Positions 1 through 6,125 of a DNA stretch of 64,000 nt are shown here, piece after piece. Position numbers and translations under genes: made by a program. This DNA is from an uncultured Eubacteriales bacterium (GTDB lineage: Bacteria > Bacillota > Clostridia > Oscillospirales > Oscillospiraceae). Where the stretch lies: positions 1-64,000 of the forward strand of contig URAZ01000015.1 in NCBI GenBank assembly GCA_900545925.1. Direction: 5' to 3'. The notes beneath the pieces were generated by a model that saw nothing but the letters and a program-made list of their open reading frames with translations, was not told the DNA's origin and ran no database searches. Position 1 is the stretch's first letter, and each line of letters starts with the position of its first letter.

Positions 1-852
1 TCCCTCGCGAGGAAGATATAAGTCACAATAGAAAAAGTGTTCATACAACTTCATCAGAGGATATCTTTTCTCTTCCGAGCTCTGCGTGACGCCATTTAAG
101 CGTAATACATCACGCTTATTCTTTTGCCAAAGAGAACGTGTGAGTTCGCGGCTATCCTGACTAAAAAGATAACCTTTGAAAATATCTTCAGTATCCAAAC
201 GAATGCCTTTAAGATTTACATCCAGAAAATACTGGATGCTGGTATTTACATCGTTAGAATAGCTGGCAATTATATTGAACTCAGATTTGCACAAGTTATC
301 AAAAAGCCCCTGGGCTTTATGCCGGTCAGCTAACAACTCGGAAGAAGATATCGTGTTCCATAGTTTTTGAATACGAGGAAGTTGATGATAATCATCGCTT
401 TTAAGAATAGCGTTCCAATCATCGGATGTAATTGCTTCCTGATCAAAGGCCTTTTCTAAGAGTGTCTGGAAGCCTGTAAACCCCTCATTGCGAAGAGGGC
501 ACAGATCTGGCGTCGATATCTTGGTCCCAAACTTTTTCTTTATACAGGAAACAATCAACATAAGTACAGTTGTACGTTGTTGACCATCAATAATTTCACA
601 AGTGTGGTCAGATTTAATCGTTAATATTATATTTCCCAAAAACTTGCTGCTGCGAGACAAATCGTACAAAAGCATTTTAAGATTGTTGTCATCCCATCTA
701 ACCTCTCTCTGAAAAGCAGGGATAGAATACTTCCTATCTGCCTCGAGGCAAATGATTTGCTGTTGGGGATCATTAGGCTTTACGGATAAGCACACTTGTG
801 TTTTCGACAAAAAATCACTCAGATTAGTAATTGTTCCAACAATTCCCGCCAT
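1..852 (-). CDS. DUF262 domain protein, 3' end outside window
   Basis: Reading the minus strand from the ATG at 852 gives an unbroken frame to the window edge (at least 284 residues). The ATG has an AGGAG box 8 bases upstream. An IPAFQREVRW block near residue 40 and an EIIDGQQRTTVLML block near residue 85 are the hallmark of the DUF262/ParB-like nuclease fold shared with the GmrS half of type IV restriction enzymes GmrSD; the DGQQR motif is the conserved catalytic/nucleotide-linked signature. It lies 40 bases downstream of the Mrr-type gene on the same strand, so the two probably share a transcript. Role inferred: part of an anti-phage or type IV restriction module. The C-terminal half (HNH or DUF1524 would be usual) cannot be seen. 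Confidence 0.85.
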   Translation of the reverse strand, partial: MAGIVGTITNLSDFLSKTQVCLSVKPNDPQQQIICLEADRKYSIPAFQREVRWDDNNLKMLLYDLSRSSKFLGNIILTIKSDHTCEIIDGQQRTTVLMLIVSCIKKKFGTKISTPDLCPLRNEGFTGFQTLLEKAFDQEAITSDDWNAILKSDDYHQLPRIQKLWNTISSSELLADRHKAQGLFDNLCKSEFNIIASYSNDVNTSIQYFLDVNLKGIRLDTEDIFKGYLFSQDSRELTRSLWQKNKRDVLRLNGVTQSSEEKRYPLMKLYEHFFYCDLYLPREG

Positions 853-892
853 AATAAAGCTCCTATCTCTATATCCGGATTAGGCGAATGAT

Positions 893-1708
893 TTAAAAGT
901 TAAAATATTCGGTATCGAGTTTATATAATTTGAAAGTTTGTGCCGCTGCCACGCCAACCTCATACTTAACAAGAAGATCTGCAAGTAAATTGCCATCTAT
1001 TAATTTGATATTTTTTTGCTGTTGCTTCTCGATGAATTGTATTGCAGATCTCGTAAAAGACGATGTTGTAATAAAAACACCTTTGTTAATATGTTCCATG
1101 GCGCCAATAAAGGCCTGTAAATCATGCCGGGTAACCTTATTACCATTAGCAAAACGTTTAGCCTGGATATATATCAAATCCAAGCTGAGCTTATCTTCAC
1201 TAATTATTCCATCAATTCCACCATCATGTGGTTTTCCTGTAACAATACCCGAATTTTTATCATATCCATACCCCATCTTTAAAAGCAAGTCAACCACAAG
1301 ATGTTCAAAGAACTCTGGGGAATTGTTTAGAACAGAATCAAATACTTGTTGTCGTATATTTTGTAAATGCTCCTGCAGCGCAGCTTTGATTTTTTCTTCC
1401 GGTAACAGTTCAGAAATATCTGTAGTTTTGGGAGCAGTAATAATAGTGGCTGTATTTTCTGTCGAAATCAAACGGAATTTGATCTTTTTTCCTTCATAAC
1501 CCGCAATTTCAAAGAATTTTATCGGGTAAGCAGTCGGAAAATCCAGACCGATACACCGACGGCGAAGTTGAGCATTGACAACACCAACAGGATTCTCTGC
1601 TCCAAAAGAATACAATCCCTGACGAATAATCTCATCATATATTTGTTTTGAGGTCAAACCATCATTATTTTGTTGTAAAACACACTTAATAGATTCTACG
1701 ATAGTCAT
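893..1708 (-). CDS. Mrr-type restriction endonuclease with N-terminal winged helix
   Basis: A 271-residue protein. Residues 1-80 resemble the HARE-HTH/Mrr N-terminal winged-helix domain that reads DNA. Residues 130-260 are a PD-(D/E)XK Mrr_cat domain: FFEHLVVDLL at 133, DGGIDG at 162-167 and IQAKR at 181-185 provide the catalytic acid and QxK residues. Mrr enzymes cut modified (often methylated) DNA. The ATG overlaps the upstream HTH gene's stop in an ATGA junction, so the two are translationally coupled. A DUF262 gene follows. Function as modification-dependent restriction is inferred from the family; the target modification cannot be read from sequence. Confidence 0.88.
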   Translation of the reverse strand: MTIVESIKCVLQQNNDGLTSKQIYDEIIRQGLYSFGAENPVGVVNAQLRRRCIGLDFPTAYPIKFFEIAGYEGKKIKFRLISTENTATIITAPKTTDISELLPEEKIKAALQEHLQNIRQQVFDSVLNNSPEFFEHLVVDLLLKMGYGYDKNSGIVTGKPHDGGIDGIISEDKLSLDLIYIQAKRFANGNKVTRHDLQAFIGAMEHINKGVFITTSSFTRSAIQFIEKQQQKNIKLIDGNLLADLLVKYEVGVAAAQTFKLYKLDTEYFNF

Positions 1709-1950
1709 TTCATCACCCCCGGCTCCGCTTTATTTGATGGTTGCTTTTCATCCGGCACAATTTCTATAATATCCTCAATTCCACAATCCAACGCGGCACA
1801 AATCTTCACGAGTATCTCTGTGGTAACATGCCCGTTCCGCCCCATCTTGGTGACAGATGCTGGGCTAATACCTGCCTTTTCACACAGGTCCTTTTTCTTC
1901 ATGTCCTTATCGATGAGCAGCTTCCAGAGTTTTTTATAACTCACAGACAT
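1705..1950 (-). CDS. XRE/Cro-type helix-turn-helix regulator of the Mrr operon
   Basis: An 81-residue single-domain HTH protein. The recognition segment KKDLCEKAGISPASVTKM (about residues 19-36) and a following ILVKICAALDC helix match the YozG/DUF739-like small Cro/C1 regulators of Firmicutes. The start is supported by GGAGGAGAT 6 bases upstream. It is first in a three-gene minus-strand operon with the Mrr nuclease and the DUF262 protein and most likely controls its own operon, as usual for small regulators of restriction loci. A terminator-like hairpin lies only 30 bases upstream of the start, so expression may also be attenuated. Confidence 0.85.
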   Translation of the reverse strand: MSVSYKKLWKLLIDKDMKKKDLCEKAGISPASVTKMGRNGHVTTEILVKICAALDCGIEDIIEIVPDEKQPSNKAEPGVMK

Positions 1951-1975
1951 AAAATATCTCCTCCGTACCGATATA

Positions 1976-2032
1976 CAAAAAATGCTCTGCCGCTTGGCAG
2001 AGCATTCGGTCTATTGCAGCCATACTGCCAAG
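1976..2032 (-). promoter_or_regulatory. Attenuator-like leader of the HTH-Mrr-DUF262 operon
   Basis: On the minus strand, an 11-bp perfect stem (AATGCTCTGCC arms at 1981-1991 and 1996-2006, 4-base loop) is followed by a T run at 1976-1982, i.e. an intrinsic terminator 30 bases before the HTH start codon. A segment transcribed earlier (2025-2032, CTTGGCAG on the minus strand) is perfectly complementary to 1993-2000, which covers the loop and part of the stem, so it could form a competing antiterminator. The ligand or trigger is unknown. The hairpin is seen directly; the switch is inference. Confidence 0.55.
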
Positions 2033-2064
2033 GCCTATTCCAACACTTGACAGCGTTGTTTATA

Positions 2065-2093
2065 ATGATAGCACATTTGGGCAGGAAAAGCAA
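2065..2093 (-). promoter_or_regulatory. Probable promoter of the HTH-Mrr-DUF262 operon
   Basis: The minus strand shows TTGCTT (2088-2093), a 17-base spacer and TATCAT (2065-2070). It lies about 110 bases upstream of the HTH start, placing the attenuator-like hairpin inside the leader. Confidence 0.5.
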
Positions 2094-2227
2094 GAAAATG
2101 ATAGATCCGCACGAATTCCGACTCTATTCAATTTCTTTTCAAGCCGCGAAAGAAACGCTTGAACCTCCGGACAGTCAGAGCTACAATGCCAACACCTCAT
2201 CGTGAGGACAAACTGATTGGAGGTCAA

Positions 2228-2845
2228 ATGATGAATTATGAAGTAAACCCGTTTCAGGACTACGAATCGATCACCGTTGATGAGCTGAAAGATCAAGCTA
2301 ACAGTCTACTGAATCTGGTAACGGAAGAGCAGCGGCCACTGCGCGTATGTATGAATAATGGCAAGGAGTTTCTGCTGTTCCCTCAGGACCTGCTCGCCCC
2401 CATCTGCGACTCTGACTTTCGCTTGATCCTGCTGTCGGCAATGCGGTATGCGATGGGCAGGAATACTTGTATGCCCATGGTAGTCGCTGATTATATTAAG
2501 CGTCACATTCAGCTTCTGGATGATAAGTTTCTCGTACTGGCTGCCGATGAGATTAGGCGGCATCTTGAAGATTACGCAGAACACGAGCCGAATCCGAATC
2601 TTTGGCATGACCTTTTAGGTGCACTTGAGACAGAGCAGAGAGAGCGTGCCACTCGTAAGGCAAGAAAAATCAGACTGTGCCCAGCCTGCGGGAAGCCCTT
2701 GGAGGTCATGAGCATTGCCGACAACCAGCATTCACCAGGCGGATTTGATGTAATTGCCCACTGCCGTAACTGTCTTTCTGATTATGAATGGTTCTGTGAT
2801 AAGGATGGCGGTGTCTCAGATATGAAGCAGTATTTCTTCGGGTAA
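2228..2845 (+). CDS. Hypothetical protein with C-terminal zinc ribbon
   Basis: A 205-residue protein beginning at the ATG 5 bases after GGAGG (2219-2223); a more upstream in-frame ATG has no RBS. The N-terminal 60 residues (DELKDQANSLLNLV, then a short beta-rich stretch) are followed by a helical region (about 70-140) and a C-terminal zinc ribbon with CPACGKP near 167 and CRNC near 194, ending in an aromatic-rich tail. I do not recognise a named family. Similar zinc-ribbon proteins are common cargo of Clostridial mobile elements. It is divergent from the restriction operon and flanked downstream by the dispersed intergenic repeat at 2880. No function is assigned. Confidence 0.7.
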   Translation: MMNYEVNPFQDYESITVDELKDQANSLLNLVTEEQRPLRVCMNNGKEFLLFPQDLLAPICDSDFRLILLSAMRYAMGRNTCMPMVVADYIKRHIQLLDDKFLVLAADEIRRHLEDYAEHEPNPNLWHDLLGALETEQRERATRKARKIRLCPACGKPLEVMSIADNQHSPGGFDVIAHCRNCLSDYEWFCDKDGGVSDMKQYFFG

Positions 2846-2879
2846 GGCGAATGTACATTTCGGCAGGAGACTTTGGGTG

Positions 2880-2913
2880 TATTCCTTGTCTATAGCGGCT
2901 CAACCGTTGAACT
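2880..2913 (+). repeat. Dispersed intergenic repeat, copy 1
   Basis: Begins TATTCCTTGTCTATAGCGGC and continues into CTCAACCGTTGAACT. It is closely similar to copies at 4180-4215 and 5669-5704, each sitting between gene modules of the island. Confidence 0.6.
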
Positions 2914-3005
2914 ATGCGCCAACTTCCGTAAAGAGACCAAAAGGGCCGCACCTGCTCGTATGAACAGGCGCGGCCCTCTAAAAAGTTGCGCGTATTGAAG
3001 GGAAT

Positions 3006-4052
3006 CTAATTCAGCCTGAAATAGCAGGTATTTTTTCCTCTTCCTTCTTTTTTCAACTCACCGGCTGCGACCAGCTTGCGGAGGGCACCCTCAATGGAAC
3101 TGTCGCTAAGCGTCGGGCAAAGCTCCCGGATGTCCTGCTTATTGAACCGCCCGATTCTATTCTTGTTTGCTCTGCGTACCATTTCCAGTGCGGGCAGCTT
3201 GGTTTCTACAAGCGCCACGCGATCCTCGAAGTCTTTGTAAGCGGCAAGAATCGTTCCCAGCAGGTACTTAATGAAGGGCACTACATCCTCGGTTCCTTCA
3301 TGCCAGCCGATTTGCACCTGCGCAAGTGCGGCGTAATACAGGTCCTTGTTTTTGGCGATTTTGGCTTCAAGGGAGATGTACTTGCCAACGTAAAAGCCGC
3401 TCCGATACAGAAGCAGCGTCGTGAGCAGCCGACTCATTCTTCCGTTGCCATCATTAAACGGATGAATGCACAAAAAGTCATGGATGAAAACCGGAATTGC
3501 AATCAGCGGCTCCAGTTCCATATTCCCGATTACGCGGTTGTATTCCTCGCAGATTCTGTCCAGCGCTTCCGGCGTTTCATACGGAGCAAGCGGCATGAAC
3601 AGCGTTTCCACATGACCGTCCGGATAGGTGGCAGTGATATAATTCTGCACGCTTTTTGTGCGGCCCGCAAGCGGGTTATTCATGTGGCTGTACAGGATTT
3701 TGTGAAGCTGCAGGATATAGTTCCGCGTAATTGGAATCGCGTCAAAGCTCTCGTGAATGATACTCAGCACATCGCGGTATCCGGCGATTTCCTGCTCGTC
3801 CCGGTTTCTCGGCGTGGTTTTCTCCTCGACAAGCTGACGGATTCGGGTACTCGTGGTGACGATGCCCTCAATAGCATTCGATGCCTCGGTGCTCTGTATC
3901 TTGGCAATCTCCACGAGCTTTTCGAGTTCCTCCGGGCGCTGCTTCAAATACAGTTCCTGCTTCCCGGCTTCCTTGTATATGGCCGCAATCAGACCAAGAA
4001 CGTCCGAGTCCCACTTTTGTTGCCTGATTGCAGAGTAATTGAAGGTTCTCAT
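3006..4052 (-). CDS. Fic family protein (AMPylator) with C-terminal winged helix
   Basis: A 348-residue protein. An N-terminal SNAIEG motif (about residue 57) is the inhibitory helix of class II Fic proteins, in which the glutamate blocks ATP binding. The Fic core carries HPFNDGNGR (about 197-205) with the catalytic histidine, which transfers AMP from NTP to a hydroxyl on a target protein. Residues about 290-348 (KQDIRELCPTLS, then a GRGKNTCYFRLN wing) look like a winged-helix DNA-binding domain, the usual architecture of Fic/DUF4172 or Fic_N proteins. The start has GGAGG 7 bases upstream. Inverted repeats of TTCCCTTA lie just upstream, so autoregulation through the C-terminal domain is plausible (inference). 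Confidence 0.92.
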   Translation of the reverse strand: MRTFNYSAIRQQKWDSDVLGLIAAIYKEAGKQELYLKQRPEELEKLVEIAKIQSTEASNAIEGIVTTSTRIRQLVEEKTTPRNRDEQEIAGYRDVLSIIHESFDAIPITRNYILQLHKILYSHMNNPLAGRTKSVQNYITATYPDGHVETLFMPLAPYETPEALDRICEEYNRVIGNMELEPLIAIPVFIHDFLCIHPFNDGNGRMSRLLTTLLLYRSGFYVGKYISLEAKIAKNKDLYYAALAQVQIGWHEGTEDVVPFIKYLLGTILAAYKDFEDRVALVETKLPALEMVRRANKNRIGRFNKQDIRELCPTLSDSSIEGALRKLVAAGELKKEGRGKNTCYFRLN

Positions 4053-4068
4053 TCCCTTGCCTCCATTC

Positions 4069-4104
4069 TATTTCCCTTAAATATTAGAATAAAATAAGGG
4101 AATA
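4069..4104. promoter_or_regulatory. Operator-like inverted repeat upstream of fic (proximal)
   Basis: TATTTCCCTTAA at 4069-4080 faces TAAGGGAATA at 4095-4104 across an AT-rich spacer that could hold the fic -10 region. The half-site is the same as in the distal repeat at 4121-4159. Confidence 0.55.
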
Positions 4105-4120
4105 GTCAATGGGATGTGCG

Positions 4121-4159
4121 ATAAATCCCTTACTATTATGCCTGAATTAAGGGATTTAT
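4121..4159. promoter_or_regulatory. Operator-like perfect inverted repeat upstream of fic (distal)
   Basis: ATAAATCCCTTA (4121-4132) and TAAGGGATTTAT (4148-4159) form a perfect 12-bp inverted repeat with a 15-base spacer. With the proximal pair this makes four AAGGGA half-sites in 90 bp. The rest of the 300-base gap before the next gene holds only the repeat at 4180. Confidence 0.55.
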
Positions 4160-4179
4160 AATCTTAGTCGTTAACCGCC

Positions 4180-4215
4180 TATTCTTTGTTTATAGCGACG
4201 CAACCTTTGAACTGC
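4180..4215 (+). repeat. Dispersed intergenic repeat, copy 2
   Basis: Begins TATTCTTTGTTTATAGCGAC and continues GCAACCTTTGAACTGC; matches copies at 2880 and 5669. It also shares a nearby CCACTTGCA with the 5669 copy. Confidence 0.6.
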
Positions 4216-4356
4216 TGCTTTTGAAGAAGCCACTTGCAGATAAATTTGTTTCACGCTGGGAACGTTCTTTCTTGAAGTCTCTCTACAAATACGGCTTGAT
4301 TTTATATCACTTTGGTGATACTATTGCAGATAGAGATATGCAGGAGGGACACACGG

Positions 4357-5049
4357 ATGAATCAGAAAATCACACTGTATCACGGCTCCGAGCAGCTTGT
4401 GGAAACGCCGACTTTTGGGTTGGGCAAGAAAAACAATGACTTCGGTCTTGGCTTTTACTGCACGGAAAGCGAAGAACTTGCGAAAGAATGGGCCGTGTCC
4501 TCTCTGCGCAATGGCTTTGCCAATCGTTACAGTCTTGATACGGAATACCTGAAAATCCTGAATCTGAACAGCCCGGACTATACGATCCTGAACTGGATCG
4601 CCGTCTTGGTGGAGCACCGCCTGTTTTCCATCAAAACCCCGGCAGCGCAGCGGGCAAAACGGTACTTGATTGACAATTTCAGCGTCAACGTCAATGCCTA
4701 TGACCTGATTATCGGCTATCGCGCTGATGACTCCTATTTTGACTATGCCGAGTCTTTCTTAAATAACGGAATTTCCGTACAGCAGCTTGCAAAAGCCATG
4801 CGGCTGGGAAAGCTGGGAGAGCAGATCGTCGTCAAGTCCAAATATGCGTTCTCGCTGCTGCATTACGAGGGATTTTCCATCGCAGAAAAGGAAAAATATT
4901 ATGTTCTCCGCAAGGCCCGGAACGATGAAGCCGATCAACATTATGTGAGCATACTTGAAGAAGAAACCGATGGTCTGTATATGCTGGATATCCTGAGAGG
5001 AGGCATTCAAAACGATGACCCACGCATACCAAGAAATGCATCTAAGTAA
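4357..5049 (+). CDS. DUF3990 ADP-ribosyltransferase-like protein (probable toxin)
   Basis: A 230-residue protein; the chosen ATG follows AGGAGGG by 9 bases. The N-terminus has the LYHGSEQLV block and then the NNDFGLGFYCT block typical of DUF3990, a family with a predicted ART fold (the histidine of YHGS and the FGxGFY loop contact NAD in related enzymes). The middle (about 75-140, DLIIGYRADDSYF) and a KSKYAFSLL strand also match the family. It overlaps by 35 bases a gene encoding a protein with an XRE domain. The pair is therefore read as a toxin-antitoxin-like unit in which an ADP-ribosylating toxin is held by its partner. Target and toxicity are not visible. Confidence 0.8.
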   Translation: MNQKITLYHGSEQLVETPTFGLGKKNNDFGLGFYCTESEELAKEWAVSSLRNGFANRYSLDTEYLKILNLNSPDYTILNWIAVLVEHRLFSIKTPAAQRAKRYLIDNFSVNVNAYDLIIGYRADDSYFDYAESFLNNGISVQQLAKAMRLGKLGEQIVVKSKYAFSLLHYEGFSIAEKEKYYVLRKARNDEADQHYVSILEEETDGLYMLDILRGGIQNDDPRIPRNASK

Positions 5050-5653
5050 CGCACAGGCGCTGCTGGGCGATGCTTTTGACTATGCCATCAACGCCTGCGA
5101 CATTTCGGGAAATGACTTTGTGAAGCTATTTTCCGTAAGCTCTGTCAGCAAGCGAATCGAGAATGGCGAGCCTGCTTATCTGGCAGGAAAAAGCGGAATT
5201 GAAGTCGTGGAAGATATTCTTGTCGAGACGACCGGCAAAGCGCCAACTGCCAAACCACAGGTAACGTTCAGCCGCTCCAGAGAGTATTGGATCGGCTGGG
5301 CTATCGCGTACTATCAATGGTTCTCCGGCAGGAAATTCGGCGATATTTTCAAGGTCCTTTCGTTCGAGGATTTGCAGCAGATGTACGCTCCGCTTCACGA
5401 AGCAGACATCAGCAAATTTGCCGATATTGCCGATGCCAAAGTGCGTGCGTATTTTACAGATACCAATCTCAAGCGCATCCGTACGACCTACGGCTGCACA
5501 CAAGCAGAGCTTGCCAAGCGAAGCGGCGTCAGCCTCCGGTCAATTCAAATGTACGAGCAGCACAACAAGGATATCAATAAAGCCAGCGCAGAAACGGTTC
5601 TCAGCCTCGCAAAAGTCCTTGGCTGCACGATGGAGGATCTTCTGGAAAAGTGA
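5015..5653 (+). CDS. DUF3791-like / XRE fusion protein (probable antitoxin-regulator)
   Basis: A 212-residue protein starting inside the DUF3990 gene; GAGGAGGC (4996-5003) lies correctly upstream of its ATG. Residues 10-65 (AINACDISGNDFVKLF, then GIEVVEDIL) resemble DUF3791, a small partner domain regularly found beside DUF3990. Residues 145-212 are a clear XRE helix-turn-helix (CTQAELAKRSGVSLRSIQMY). Fusion of partner and DNA-binding domains would let one protein both bind the DUF3990 protein and repress the operon, as antitoxins do. This is inference from domain order and the 35-base overlap, which suggests coupled translation. Confidence 0.75.
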   Translation: MTHAYQEMHLSNAQALLGDAFDYAINACDISGNDFVKLFSVSSVSKRIENGEPAYLAGKSGIEVVEDILVETTGKAPTAKPQVTFSRSREYWIGWAIAYYQWFSGRKFGDIFKVLSFEDLQQMYAPLHEADISKFADIADAKVRAYFTDTNLKRIRTTYGCTQAELAKRSGVSLRSIQMYEQHNKDINKASAETVLSLAKVLGCTMEDLLEK

Positions 5654-5668
5654 TCTTCGTGATGGGGC

Positions 5669-5704
5669 TATTCTTTGTCTATAGCGGCTCAATCTTTGAG
5701 TTGC
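5669..5704 (+). repeat. Dispersed intergenic repeat, copy 3
   Basis: Begins TATTCTTTGTCTATAGCGGC and continues TCAATCTTTGAGTTGC. A second shared element follows at 5739-5760 (CAGAGTTACAATGCAGACAC), 19/22 identical to 2176-2197 upstream of the zinc-ribbon gene. Confidence 0.6.
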
Positions 5705-5769
5705 TACCCCGCAGAAACCACTTGCATAACCCTCTGCCCAGAGTTACAATGCAGACACCTTGAACATAG

Positions 5770-5806
5770 AAAACGCTTCCTGTTCTTTTGAGCGGGAAGC
5801 GTTTTT
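5770..5806 (+). terminator. Intrinsic terminator after the DUF3990/XRE pair
   Basis: AAAACGCTTCC (5770-5780) pairs with GGAAGCGTTTT (5795-5805) across a 14-base loop; the stem runs directly into Ts. The 130 bases that follow hold no gene. Confidence 0.75.
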
Positions 5807-5940
5807 GACCACATGGATTACTACAGACACGCGCGGAACAGGCGGAAATGGGGGTTCAAAAGAGGGCACGAGAGTAACGGAATACGAGCGGAAATGATGA
5901 AAAATCATTGGAAACGTTCAAAAAAAGTTTTCTGTTCCTG

Positions 5941-5985
5941 TTTGGGACCACGAGGCCGCTGGTTCGAAACCAGTCACTCGGACCA
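5941..5985 (+). other. 3' fragment of tRNA-Pro(UGG): attachment site at island end
   Basis: Starts at the anticodon loop TTTGGGA (anticodon TGG), then CCACG (3' anticodon stem), AGGCC variable loop, T-arm GCTGG-TTCGAAA-CCAGT, acceptor 3' strand CACTCGG, discriminator A and encoded CCA (5983-5985). The 5' half is absent: the bases before 5941 cannot form the D-arm, acceptor or anticodon stem. Tyrosine recombinases often integrate into tRNA 3' halves, leaving such a fragment at one end; because the tRNA's own terminator follows, the element lies to the left and the whole tRNA should be beyond base 1. Confidence 0.85.
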
Positions 5986-5988
5986 GAA

Positions 5989-6022
5989 AACCCGCTGAAA
6001 TCATAAGATTTCAGCGGGTTTC
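5989..6022 (+). terminator. Terminator of the original tRNA-Pro gene
   Basis: A 14-bp perfect stem (AACCCGCTGAAATC at 5989-6002 with GATTTCAGCGGGTT at 6007-6020) and a 4-base loop ATAA directly after the tRNA CCA end, followed by Ts. Confidence 0.8.
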
Positions 6023-6125
6023 CTATGTAAATTGTTTGAGTTTCGCGAAACGCTATTCTTTGATTATCGCGGCGCAGGATTTGCGCTGCGGATTCGATCT
6101 TCCGTGGGGCTCCGTAATCGGTTTG

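Noticed and set aside
5807..5940. Short coding frame before the tRNA fragment
   Set aside because: A 61-codon frame runs through it but has no RBS, crosses into the tRNA fragment and has no recognisable domain.
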